In this document: one piece after another, positions 26,122-34,000 of the stretch | How positions within the stretch are numbered: the stretch's first letter is position 1 | Layout: each line of letters starts with the position of its first letter | Origin: Bacillaceae bacterium IKA-2 | Lineage (GTDB): Bacteria > Bacillota > Bacilli > Bacillales > Anaerobacillaceae | DNA length: 64,000 bases | Assembly (NCBI GenBank): GCA_031761875.1 | Contig: CP134492.1 | Span: 4,092,001-4,156,000, forward strand | Reading direction: 5' to 3' | Program-made: the position numbers and the translations under genes | Notes under the pieces: model-generated | Database searches by the model: none | Seen by the model: the letters and a program-made list of their open reading frames with translations, nothing else | What the model was told of the DNA's origin: nothing

Positions 26122-26174
26122 GTCACCTAGAATGATAACCCCCCTCTTGCGATTTTTAGCTTGAGGGGGGTTTC
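26122..26174 (+). ncRNA. 3' remnant of the large ncRNA, acting as a terminator
   Basis: GTCACCTAGAATGATAA is 16 of 17 identical to the 3' closing strand of the full ncRNAs. It is followed by the same CCCCTCTTGCGA-loop-TTGAGGGG hairpin. Nothing upstream matches the rest of the RNA, so only the tail survives. It lies 40 bases after the small membrane protein gene and would terminate that transcript. Confidence 0.8.
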
Positions 26175-26258
26175 TGTTTTCTATTGTTACAAGGTGACAG
26201 ATTCTGAAGAAGAAACACAATTTCTTATAGCATTGAACAAAATAAAACCTATATTATT

Positions 26259-26306
26259 GGCACCGATATCCGCTTCACTCACTTCTGGGAAAAGGTGCCT
26301 GTCCCC
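26259..26306 (-). repeat. Right end of a REP element
   Basis: GCACCGATATCCGCTTCACT followed by CTGGGAAAAGGTGCCTGTCCC. No left partner is nearby, so this is a half-element. Confidence 0.8.
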
Positions 26307-26328
26307 CCTTTGCATCCCACTTTTTTTA

Positions 26329-26342
26329 TCGAAACGTTTCGA
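26329..26342. promoter_or_regulatory. Upstream operator O1 of the secreted hydrolase gene
   Basis: TCGAAACGTTTCGA, a perfect 14-bp palindrome with the central CG typical of LacI/GalR-family operators. It is repeated exactly 108 bases further on. Confidence 0.7.
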
Positions 26343-26402
26343 AAATCACCCTCGTCGAGAAACTTTTTTACCGTAGAAATACAAATTTAATATTAAAAAA
26401 AC

Positions 26403-26450
26403 TTAACTTTCACACTATCTTCATGGTATACTGTTGTCGAAACGTTTCGA
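26403..26450 (+). promoter_or_regulatory. Promoter with operator O2 at the start point
   Basis: TTAACT, 18 bases, TATACT, then TCGAAACGTTTCGA at 26437-26450 covering the expected start of transcription. With O1 108 bp upstream, the arrangement suits repression by a LacI-family tetramer with DNA looping. The regulator is not adjacent. Confidence 0.7.
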
Positions 26451-26485
26451 TCACTACCATTATTAAAATTTGAAAGGGGAAAATT

Positions 26486-27856
26486 ATGAATAAAAGGAAA
26501 ATGGTTTGCTTTCTAATTATGTTCAGCTTTTTCACTAACCTTATTTTTATCCCAAGTGCTTTTGCAGTAACACCTGCTTCAGCAAGTAAAGTTGGAAAAG
26601 ATGTTGCTTTGCAAGCAGAATTGAAAGCGATTGCAAAGAAAACGTACAAATTTTTTCAGGACTATACAGATCCTAAAACAGGATTGACTTATGATGAGGT
26701 ACGTTTTACTGATGAAGGGGAAAAAGAAGCGGCTCATACATCTCCAACAAATATTGCGATGTATATGATGAGTACCGTGTCGGCACAACAGATGGGATTC
26801 ATTACGGAAAAAGAGGCTGTCAAACGCATTCAAGTAACGTTAAATACGTTAGAAGACCTAGAGAAATGGAACGGGCTTTATTATAACTGGTATTACACAG
26901 AAGATGGATCACTTAAGGTAGACTGGGGACAATTTATTTCCCAGGTTGATAATGGTTGGCTTTCAGCAGGATTAATTGTTGTTGGGCAAGCGTATAAAGA
27001 ATTAAACGGACAAACAAGTAAACTCGTTGAAAATATGAATTATACAACACTATACGACGCAGAAGTTGGTCAGTTCCGTGGCGGTTATGATGTGGTTGCA
27101 GGAAAACTAACTGACCATCATTACGGAATGTTTTACACAGAGCCACGTGTAGGAAGTTATATTGCAATTGGTAAAGGGGACGTGCCAGAAGAACATTGGT
27201 GGAAGTTGTACCGAACACTACCGCCCGAGTGGGATTGGCAAGCACAAATTCCAACTGGATATACAACGGAATATGGCGGCGTTTCAGTATTTCAAGGACA
27301 CTATCAATACAATGATATAAAGTATGTCCCGAGTTGGGGCGGTAGTATGTTTGAAGGTCTTATGCCAGGTATCGTATTAAAGGAAAAAGATTTAGGAACA
27401 AAGGCTTTAGGATTAAACAATCAACGTCATGTAGAGGTTCAAATTGCTTATGCTAAGGACAAAGGATATAAAGCATGGGGTTTCTCACCAGCGGCTACTC
27501 CAGAAGGATATAGTGAATTCGGCGCTACTCCACTTGGAACAGCGGGCTATCAAGATGAAGCAACAGTAACTCCACATGCTACCTTTCTTGCTTTAGATTA
27601 TGCACCAAGAGAAGTTCAGAAAAACATTAAAGTACTGAAAGATTTAAACATGTATAGCAAATATGGTTTTTATGACTCCGTTAATGTCGAGACTGGAGAG
27701 ATTGCAAAAGTTTATCTCGCACTTGACCAAGGGATGATCATGGTCTCAATTGCTAACTATTTAAATAATGGTGTGATTCGTGAATACTTCCATCAAGATC
27801 CAATTGGCAAAAAACCAGAAGAATTATTAAGAATAGAAGAATTTTCAATACAATAG
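26486..27856 (+). CDS. Secreted glucoamylase-like/DUF3131-type glycoside hydrolase
   Basis: 456 residues with a cleavable signal peptide (SAFAV near residue 28). The body is alpha-helical, (alpha/alpha)6-barrel-like, with YKFFQDYTDPKTGLTYDEVR, VDNGWLSAGLIVVGQAY, VPSWGGSMFEGLMPGI, WGFSPAATPEGYSEFGATPL and HATFLALDYAP. These are features of the Glycoamylase/DUF3131 group, which includes GH144 beta-1,2-glucanases. The exact substrate cannot be read off. AAAGGGG precedes the ATG. Twin LacI-type operators show that it is sugar-inducible. It is monocistronic; a palindromic repeat starts at its stop codon, then a terminator. Confidence 0.8.
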   Translation: MNKRKMVCFLIMFSFFTNLIFIPSAFAVTPASASKVGKDVALQAELKAIAKKTYKFFQDYTDPKTGLTYDEVRFTDEGEKEAAHTSPTNIAMYMMSTVSAQQMGFITEKEAVKRIQVTLNTLEDLEKWNGLYYNWYYTEDGSLKVDWGQFISQVDNGWLSAGLIVVGQAYKELNGQTSKLVENMNYTTLYDAEVGQFRGGYDVVAGKLTDHHYGMFYTEPRVGSYIAIGKGDVPEEHWWKLYRTLPPEWDWQAQIPTGYTTEYGGVSVFQGHYQYNDIKYVPSWGGSMFEGLMPGIVLKEKDLGTKALGLNNQRHVEVQIAYAKDKGYKAWGFSPAATPEGYSEFGATPLGTAGYQDEATVTPHATFLALDYAPREVQKNIKVLKDLNMYSKYGFYDSVNVETGEIAKVYLALDQGMIMVSIANYLNNGVIREYFHQDPIGKKPEELLRIEEFSIQ

Positions 27857-27960
27857 AATGAATTTCATAATACCAATAAACTAGCCATATAAACTTACCT
27901 AGTAACTTGAATTACCAACAAGTTGCCTAGTGGCGCAGAATCTGCATTATGAATTCATTC
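27856..27960. repeat. Palindromic mini-element, copy B
   Basis: GAATGAATTTCATAAT at the left and ATTATGAATTCATTC at the right. The inside holds TTGCCTAGTGGCGCAGAATC, as in copies A and D. It begins exactly at the stop codon of the hydrolase gene. Confidence 0.82.
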
Positions 27961-27983
27961 AATAACAAAAAATTAAAACTTCT

Positions 27984-28018
27984 AAACACCAGAATCTTAG
28001 GATTTTGGTGTTTTTTTT
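27984..28018 (+). terminator. Intrinsic terminator of the secreted hydrolase transcript
   Basis: AACACCAGAATC, TTAG loop, GATTTTGGTGTT and eight T. Confidence 0.85.
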
Positions 28019-28165
28019 AAGTTATCCAACGCATTCGGTCTGGACCTATATTGGATCGCAACAGACAAGCATCAAAGGTTCTCCGTAAGCTAAAACGGTG
28101 TTTTTTTCACTGGGAATTTGAGTTAAACTTAAGAAGCAAATAATAAGTGAAATGGAGATAGTCAA

Positions 28166-28624
28166 ATGGAAAATCAAAATACTAGTTTTACATATAAACA
28201 ATTGGCGGTAAATTGTTTTAATAGAGTATGGGATTTACTTGATAAAAAAGAGCGAACAGAAGCTGACGCAGAAGAAATGGTTCATCTATGTCATGCTTCT
28301 TTTTGGAACTGGACACAAGTCGAGGAGCATACTCCTCAAAATATATCGGTCGGCTATTGGCAGCTAGCACGAGTATATGCGGAAATAGAAAACGGGACAG
28401 AAGCGCTGTACTATGCTAAGCGATGTCTAACAGTTAGTCTTGATTCAGAACTCGCACCATTTTTCGTTGCATACGGATACGAGGCATTAGCTAGAGCTTA
28501 CATGTTATTAAATCAAGTAGCGAACTCAGAACAGAGTTTAGCGTTAGCACTGGAAAATACCGAATTAATCGTTGATAAAGCAAGTAAAAAATTAGTAGTA
28601 GTCGATCTAGAAAATATTAGTTAA
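28166..28624 (+). CDS. TPR-like cytoplasmic protein
   Basis: 152 residues, all helical, with NISVGYWQLARVYAEIENG, EALYYAKRCLTV and AYGYEALARAYMLLNQ reading as TPR-type helix pairs. The end (KKLVVVDLENI) is not repetitive. GGAGAT lies upstream of the ATG. It resembles small TPR-like proteins in other Bacilli with no defined role. Monocistronic, with a terminator about 130 bases on. Confidence 0.6.
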   Translation: MENQNTSFTYKQLAVNCFNRVWDLLDKKERTEADAEEMVHLCHASFWNWTQVEEHTPQNISVGYWQLARVYAEIENGTEALYYAKRCLTVSLDSELAPFFVAYGYEALARAYMLLNQVANSEQSLALALENTELIVDKASKKLVVVDLENIS

Positions 28625-28753
28625 GCGATCCCCTAATGTCTTCTTGTTGGCTTAGTTAAATGTTATCAAGCCTTTTGAGCACATTTCCAATTTGCTCGCC
28701 CTCTTTGTTGATGCCTACTGTTAGGAAAGCTAAAAAGGTGTATAGGAAACCGA

Positions 28754-28780
28754 CCGAGGGCAAAGATGCTCTCGGTTTTT
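28754..28780 (+). terminator. Intrinsic terminator
   Basis: CCGAGGGCA/TGCTCTCGG stem and five T. The rest of 28625-29002 has no gene I can support. Confidence 0.7.
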
Positions 28781-29002
28781 ATAAGGCCACTGAAAAAGTC
28801 GATTTTTCAAAGATGAAAAATATTTTTAAAAAAAGGAGCCTCTAGGATCGCTCTTGAGGCCCGTTTGGAGGTTAGGGAAACATTTTTGACTGCCTATAAT
28901 AACTAATTCTTAAAAACAAATACTTTTTCAGTGGCTACGCTTTTATTCTGTAAATTGTTTCTCCCTTTTCTCATCTAAAAAATAAGAAAGGAGCTGAAAC
29001 TA

Positions 29003-29172
29003 ATGGAGATGTGGATCCCACTGTTAAGTGAATATGGTTTCCCAGTAATGATCACATTGTATTTACTGCACCGTATTGAAAAAAACTCAATCTCCTCAAC
29101 GATTCGATGATCCAGTTAGTAGTGAATGCTAAAGGTTCACCTTTTTCTGAATCAAAAGTAAAAATTAAGTGA
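29003..29172 (+). pseudogene. YvrJ-family small membrane protein with a frameshift in an A7 run
   Basis: AAAGGAG then ATG opens MEMWIPLLSEYGFPVMITLY, a clear YvrJ start with its single membrane helix. Reading straight on gives only 35 residues. Shifting by one base in GAAAAAAAC restores KLNLLNDSMIQLVVNAKG, the YvrJ tail, ending at 29172. The run of seven A is either one base short through mutation or a programmed slippage site. YvrJ is a short protein of unknown role found in Bacillus. Confidence 0.75.
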
Positions 29173-29219
29173 TGATAACAAATGCCATCTCCCTTCAAGA
29201 GGCGGCATTATTGTCCTTC

Positions 29220-29239
29220 TGGGAAAAGGTGCCTGTCCC
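29220..29239 (-). repeat. Single REP before ncRNA copy 2
   Basis: TGGGAAAAGGTGCCTGTCCC, 44 bases before the -35 of copy 2, matching the spacing and orientation of the REP before copy 1 (41 bases). Confidence 0.85.
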
Positions 29240-29283
29240 TCCTCTCCATTTTTTATTTTATTCAAAATATTTAGATTTTTATC

Positions 29284-29312
29284 TAGACTTCTATAAATGT
29301 ATCTGCTATAAT
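29284..29312 (+). promoter_or_regulatory. Sigma-A promoter of ncRNA copy 2
   Basis: TAGACT, 17 bases, TATAAT; the spacer also shares ATGTATCTG with copy 1. Confidence 0.85.
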
Positions 29313-29318
29313 AAAAAC

Positions 29319-29896
29319 AAGGAAAGAAAATCACTTATCACTCTAGGTGACTCAGTCAATCCTTCGGCGGTTTCCTTGAAAGCGCTTACCATTAAGTGAG
29401 CTAAACAGGAATTGCAAATGCTCTTGATCTTGCAGCCTGTAATAAACTCTAAAGTAAGCACTATTACTAGGTGCCTTGGAAGCATTTCGCTTACACTATA
29501 GTAATCTTAAAGTGGAGTGAATGCAAAAACACACAGTTAAGAAGCGTTGTAGTTTTTCTAACAGTAAGGTAAAGGTTTAGTGTAGATGTGCTAAAGGGAT
29601 TTGTGGCGAAGTCTTAAGCCAAAAGACAAACGCAAAACAATCGTAACTTTTAACACTATTCTAAATTCTAAAGCTCATTGAAAGGAAAGTTTACTCGTAA
29701 AAAGGTGTCAAGCTTAAAAATATCTAGTAACGAACTTAGGAAACAACAAACATCATATCATTCGTTGGATTATTTTATTAATAAAGCGTTGAAATGACTA
29801 AGTTGGTTTAGTTTTCTAAAAGATGTGATGGAAGGTATGGTTGGGTCACCTAGAGTGATAAACCCCTCTTGCGATTATCGCTTGAGGGGTTTTTTC
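29319..29896 (+). ncRNA. Large structured RNA, about 578 nt, copy 2
   Basis: Same architecture as copy 1: the closing helix is TTATCACTCTAGGTGAC (29335-29351) with GTCACCTAGAGTGATAA (29845-29861), followed by the terminator ACCCCTC/GAGGGGT and T-run. Length is within a base or two of copy 1, although several internal segments have insertions and deletions that balance out. A hairpin region near 29390 changes sequence (TATCTGTAAGTAGC in copy 1, ACCATTAAGTGAGC here). Several putative stems carry paired changes. No protein reading is conserved between the copies. Function unknown. Confidence 0.8.
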
Positions 29897-29914
29897 TGGT
29901 TTCGTGCGACAAGA

Positions 29915-29985
29915 GGGACAGGCACCTTTTCCCAGTATTTAATAGTGTTCGCAAGCAAATTGAAGTAGAATTCGCGCTGATACTC
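29915..29985 (+). repeat. Left end of a MITE-like REP element after ncRNA copy 2
   Basis: GGGACAGGCACCTTTTCCCAG then TATTTAATAGTGTTCGCAAG and AAATTGAAGTAGAATT, as in the 418-bp elements, after which homology stops. The remaining 270 bases to the CatE-like gene hold no feature. Confidence 0.8.
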
Positions 29986-30258
29986 CCACCCTAAAGGAGA
30001 TGGTATTCTCGTTCGGATAATTCTGTAACAGCACTAGACAAATAAAAGAACATTATCGCAACTTCTCCTTAAGGGAAAAGCTCCTGAGATGCTAAAGCTT
30101 GAACAATGTTATTAGACAAAATTAAGTTATACAAATAAACTTACTTATATAAAGTAACCAACTAAGACAAGGCTCGTTTTCACAAATAAAATCTGCTTCC
30201 TCTTTAGATAATAATTTTTTTGATTCTCAGTAAGCAGAAAATATTAGGAGGAATATAA

Positions 30259-31110
30259 ATGGGATTTCATAGTAAACCAAGTACTTTTATAGGTCATGTA
30301 AAAATTAAGGTAGAAAATTTAGAACGCTCTCTTAAGTATTATCAAGAAGTAATCGGTTTTAAAATTCTCGAACAAACTAAAACAACCGTTAAATTAACTA
30401 CAGATGGTAAAAGCAGCGTGTTGTCAATTGAACAACCGGAAAATGTTGAACCGAGGCAAGCAAAGACTACGGGGTTATATCACTTTGCCCTGCTTTTGCC
30501 TCATCGGTCAGATTTAGCGAATATTGTCAATCATTTTATTGAAAATCGTATCCAAATTGGGTCATCAGACCATCTTGTCAGTGAAGCTTTATATTTATCA
30601 GACCCAGACGGGAATAGCATTGAAATTTATGTTGACCGTGAACCTTCTGCATGGGTTTGGAATAACGGTGAAGTCGCAATGACAGTAGATCCGTTGAATT
30701 TTGCGAACCTGCTTTCAAGTAGAAAACAGGAGCAGTCATGGAAGGGTCTACCTGCTGGTACGGTGATGGGACATATCCATTTACACGTATCTGATTTACA
30801 AAAAACTGAAGAATTTTATACTAATGGACTCGGCTTTGAAGTGGTGAACCGCTATGGAGCTCAGGTGCTTTTCATCTCTACCGGAAAATACCATCATCAT
30901 ATTGCCTTAAATACTTGGGCTGGTGTTGGCGCTCCTACACCTCCAAAAAATAGTGTTGGACTCGAATCATTTACATTAATTCTTCCAGATACTTCAGCAA
31001 GAGATAATCTCGTAGCTAATCTAAAGCAGCTTGGTCTAGCCGTCACTGAAGTAAATGGTGCTTTTGTTACCTCTGATCCGTCTGGGAATTGCATTCACTT
31101 AGCAATTTAA
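30259..31110 (+). CDS. catE: CatE-like VOC-family catechol-2,3-dioxygenase
   Basis: 283 residues, two VOC modules. The first opens HVKIKVENLERSLKYYQEVI with YHFALLLPHR and LYLSDPDGNSIEIYVDR. The second opens GHIHLHVSDLQKTEEFY with ISTGKYHHHIALNTWAG. Length and motifs match Bacillus CatE. The family opens catechol rings at a ferrous centre; related proteins guard against catechols and quinones. AGGAGG precedes the ATG. Monocistronic; the usual partner gene catD is not adjacent. Confidence 0.82.
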   Translation: MGFHSKPSTFIGHVKIKVENLERSLKYYQEVIGFKILEQTKTTVKLTTDGKSSVLSIEQPENVEPRQAKTTGLYHFALLLPHRSDLANIVNHFIENRIQIGSSDHLVSEALYLSDPDGNSIEIYVDREPSAWVWNNGEVAMTVDPLNFANLLSSRKQEQSWKGLPAGTVMGHIHLHVSDLQKTEEFYTNGLGFEVVNRYGAQVLFISTGKYHHHIALNTWAGVGAPTPPKNSVGLESFTLILPDTSARDNLVANLKQLGLAVTEVNGAFVTSDPSGNCIHLAI

Positions 31111-31191
31111 TCTAAAAAAAACTAAGTTTATCGATAAAAAAGCCATAACAGTGGCTTTTGTCTTTTTGCTTCATTTCATTTAAATAGTTAA

Positions 31192-31311
31192 TTGAATGAA
31201 TTTCATAATGTAGGTTTCGCTCCACATGAATCTACATCTAGTTGAATTAAAACATTTTAAACTAGATGTAGATTATTATGGCTAGTTTTTGGTATTATGA
31301 AATTCATTCAA
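31192..31311. repeat. Palindromic mini-element, copy C
   Basis: Ends TTGAATGAATTTCATAAT and ATTATGAAATTCATTCAA, 120 bp. The interior is different from the other copies: a second palindrome, CTACATCTAGTT/AACTAGATGTAG. Confidence 0.82.
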
Positions 31312-31411
31312 TTAAATATGCTTTTAACCGTTTCCGATTTTTTGCCACTTTTCGACCGATTTCCGGATCGATGTGTCGCTTTTGAAAAATAAACATAATA
31401 TTTTTTTATAT

Positions 31412-31450
31412 AAAAAAAGCACGAATCGAGAAAATCAATCCGTACTTTTG
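31412..31450 (-). terminator. Terminator of the transaldolase/PTS operon
   Basis: On the minus strand, AGTACGGATTGA, loop, TCGATTCGTGCT (with G-U pairs) and seven T. It lies about 90 bases past the operon's last stop, beyond a REP. Confidence 0.6.
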
Positions 31451-31497
31451 CAATATAAAATTTAATTTGGTTGGTAAACTAAAAACTACTATTTTTC

Positions 31498-31517
31498 TGG
31501 GAAAAGGTGCCTGTCCC
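31498..31517 (-). repeat. Single REP after the transaldolase gene
   Basis: TGGGAAAAGGTGCCTGTCCC, 19 bases after the stop codon. Confidence 0.85.
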
Positions 31518-31536
31518 TCTTGTCCCACTCAATTTA

Positions 31537-32205
31537 TTATTTTTTATTCGTTTTTTCCCAATCAGAAGCAAATTTTTCTAGACCTTGATCCGTTAGTGGA
31601 TGCTTAGTAAGTTGCTCAATTACACTATAAGGAACAGTCGAAATATGGGCACCTGCCATAGCCACACGGGTTACATGATCTGGGTGTCGAACAGAAGCTG
31701 CAATAATTTGTGACTCTAAGTTTTGAACACGGAATAATTCAGCAATCTTGCTTACTAATTGTACTCCATCTTCAGAAATATCATCCAAACGCCCTACGAA
31801 TGGAGAAACATATGTGGCACCTGCTCGGGCAGCCAAGAGTGCTTGGTTTACAGTGAAAATAAGCGTAACATTGGTTTTAACACCTTTGTCTGCAAGATAA
31901 CGACAAGCCTCTAAACCAGCTAATGTCATTGGGACTTTAATCGTAACTTTCTCATCCCCACCGTTAATTTTAATAAGCTCATCAGCTTGAGCGATCATTG
32001 CATCAGCTGTAAGCGCATCTGGAGTTACTTCAGCCGATACCGATTCTACATGTGGAACTGCTTGGCAGATTTCGGCAATACGTTCTTCGAATTTCACACC
32101 TTCTTTAGCTACTAAAGACGGATTGGTTGTAACACCCGCTAAAATACCAATTCTATATGCTTTTTTGATCTCATCAAGATTTGCAGTATCAATAAAAAAC
32201 TTCAT
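31537..32205 (-). CDS. fsa: Transaldolase-like / fructose-6-phosphate aldolase
   Basis: 222 residues, the short TalC/FSA type. GGAGGAG sets the start at 32205. [22 protein letters not shown] and KVTIKVPMT (Schiff-base Lys90) are diagnostic. It would transfer or cleave three-carbon units of sugar phosphates. It is the last gene of an operon with a PTS IIC, PTS IIB and a regulator, so it probably processes the phosphorylated product of that transporter. Whether it is a transaldolase or a true aldolase depends on a Phe/Gln position I did not resolve. Confidence 0.88.
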   Translation of the reverse strand: MKFFIDTANLDEIKKAYRIGILAGVTTNPSLVAKEGVKFEERIAEICQAVPHVESVSAEVTPDALTADAMIAQADELIKINGGDEKVTIKVPMTLAGLEACRYLADKGVKTNVTLIFTVNQALLAARAGATYVSPFVGRLDDISEDGVQLVSKIAELFRVQNLESQIIAASVRHPDHVTRVAMAGAHISTVPYSVIEQLTKHPLTDQGLEKFASDWEKTNKK

Positions 32206-32287
32206 AGTCTCCTCCATATTTTTTTATTTTTTTAATTATCTCTTTTCCTAGTGGTGCACCGTGTAAATCAGATGTACCTGAAAAGTT

Positions 32288-32324
32288 TGGTGCCAGGGAA
32301 CCAGTGTTAATTGCCCAGGCACCA
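32288..32324. repeat. GGTGCC...GGCACC hairpin between fsa and the IIC gene
   Basis: TTTGGTGCCAGGG and CCCAGGCACCAGG, a stem without a T-run. Could attenuate or stabilise the operon mRNA, or be a relative of the 6.2-kb repeats. Confidence 0.5.
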
Positions 32325-32339
32325 GGTTTACTCTATACC

Positions 32340-33707
32340 CTAAGCTGCTTCTTCTTCTTTTGGATTATTTTTTTTATTTATCAAAATTCCAATTCCAAAG
32401 ATGGCAACTAGGATAGCTAGAATAACTGAAATAAATATTGCTGGTGAAGAGAATAGTTCAACTATACCGCCAAGTAAAAGACCAACTACTCCGAAGTCAG
32501 AATCTCCGAAAGTTGTTCCTTCGAATCCAAGGATACCGAGGACTGGTAGTAGTAAGGCTGGTAAGAAACTAATAAGGAAACCATTAGCCATAGAACCAAA
32601 TATCGCACCTCTTCTTCCACCTGTTGCATTACCGAATACTCCCGCCGCCGCACCCGTGAAGAAGTGAGGTACAAGTCCAGGTACAATGACACTTAAACCA
32701 ACCAGTGGCAGTAAAAACATACTAATTAAGCCTGCAATGAAACTAAATATGAAACCAATAATAACTGCATTGTTTGCAAAAGGGAATATTGCTGGACAAT
32801 CCAATGCTGGAATCGCATTTGGTACGATTTTATCGGCAATTCCTTTAAACGCTGGGACAATTTCAGCTAATAACATACGTACACCAGCTAAAATGATATA
32901 AACACCTGCAGCAAAAGTCAAACCTTGCAAGAAAGCAAATACTAGGAAATTTGTTCCTTCGCTGAGTTGAGATTCAATAAATGTAGGGCCTGAAAAAAGC
33001 GCTACGATGAAAAAGAGAATAAACATTGTTAATGCTACCGCAACGGAAGTATCCCGTAAAAATCCTAGTGATTTAGGAACTTTAAGTTCTTCCGTAGATT
33101 TAGAATTTTTACCTACCTTTTCACCAACAAATGCTGAAACGAAGTAACCAATCGAACCAAAGTGACCAATAGTGAAATCATCCGAACCCGTAATTTTACG
33201 AGTATATGGTGTAATTAAAGCTGGCATAAGCACCATAAGCGATCCCAGAATGATTGATCCGATAAATACAAGTGGGAAACCTGACATTCCGCCTGTCATT
33301 AAAATAACTGCGATCAAGCAAGCCATAAACATCGTGTGGTGTCCAGTTAGAAAGATATATTTAAACGGAGTTACTCTTGCTAACAGTATATTTACTAGCA
33401 TACCGAACAGCATTATCATCGCCGTTTCCGTACCGAAAGCATCTTGAGCCAACGCTACGATTGCTTCGTTATTTGGAATAACACCTTGAATGTTAAATGC
33501 ATGATCAAACATACTTGAAAATTTGTCGAGGGAACCTACAATTACTCCAGCACCAGCACCTAATATTACAAAGCCCATTACGGTTTTTAATGTACCAGAA
33601 ATAACATTCGTAATCGCAGCTCGTTGTAGTAGTAAACCAAAAAGCGCGAATAAACCAACTAAAATTGCAGGGGTCCCGAGAATATCCTTCATAATTAAAT
33701 CTACCAT
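32340..33707 (-). CDS. PTS ascorbate-type (UlaA) permease subunit IIC
   Basis: 455 residues, about eleven membrane helices. FALFGLLLQ, GFVILGAGAGVIVGSL, FLTGHHTMFMA, NAIPALDCPAIFPFANNAVIIGF and GNATGGRRGAIFGSMANGF are typical of the UlaA/SgaT family. It carries and phosphorylates a sugar acid or pentitol-like substrate with its IIB partner. It lies four bases after the IIB gene. No ulaDEF genes are present, so L-ascorbate itself is not certain. Confidence 0.88.
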   Translation of the reverse strand: MVDLIMKDILGTPAILVGLFALFGLLLQRAAITNVISGTLKTVMGFVILGAGAGVIVGSLDKFSSMFDHAFNIQGVIPNNEAIVALAQDAFGTETAMIMLFGMLVNILLARVTPFKYIFLTGHHTMFMACLIAVILMTGGMSGFPLVFIGSIILGSLMVLMPALITPYTRKITGSDDFTIGHFGSIGYFVSAFVGEKVGKNSKSTEELKVPKSLGFLRDTSVAVALTMFILFFIVALFSGPTFIESQLSEGTNFLVFAFLQGLTFAAGVYIILAGVRMLLAEIVPAFKGIADKIVPNAIPALDCPAIFPFANNAVIIGFIFSFIAGLISMFLLPLVGLSVIVPGLVPHFFTGAAAGVFGNATGGRRGAIFGSMANGFLISFLPALLLPVLGILGFEGTTFGDSDFGVVGLLLGGIVELFSSPAIFISVILAILVAIFGIGILINKKNNPKEEEAA

Positions 33708-33710
33708 TTT

Positions 33711-33986
33711 TTAAACCTCCTTTAGATTTGTCTCTATTGCCTTTCGAAGTTCTTTTTTATCCATAATGTTAGTTAATTTAATGACGTTTCTTTTTCCGTC
33801 TTCTAAATTTTCAAGTAGATCCGCTGCGCCTAAATAAAAATCAGCATATTCTGACTTACTTGTCGTTAAGTCAGTGTGTGAAACCTCCGCCTCTAAACCT
33901 AACTCTTTTAAAATTGCTTTCACATTCATCTCAACGATAAAGCTAGTTCCTAATCCATTACCACAAACAACTAATATTTTTTTCAT
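33711..33986 (-). CDS. PTS IIB subunit, ascorbate/galactitol class
   Basis: 91 residues. KKILVVCGNGLGTSF places the phosphorylated cysteine at position 8. It receives phosphate from a IIA domain and passes it to the substrate on IIC. Stop and start of IIB and IIC are four bases apart. No free-standing IIA gene is present; the upstream regulator carries one. Confidence 0.9.
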   Translation of the reverse strand: MKKILVVCGNGLGTSFIVEMNVKAILKELGLEAEVSHTDLTTSKSEYADFYLGAADLLENLEDGKRNVIKLTNIMDKKELRKAIETNLKEV

Positions 33987-34000
33987 CCTAAATCTCTCCT

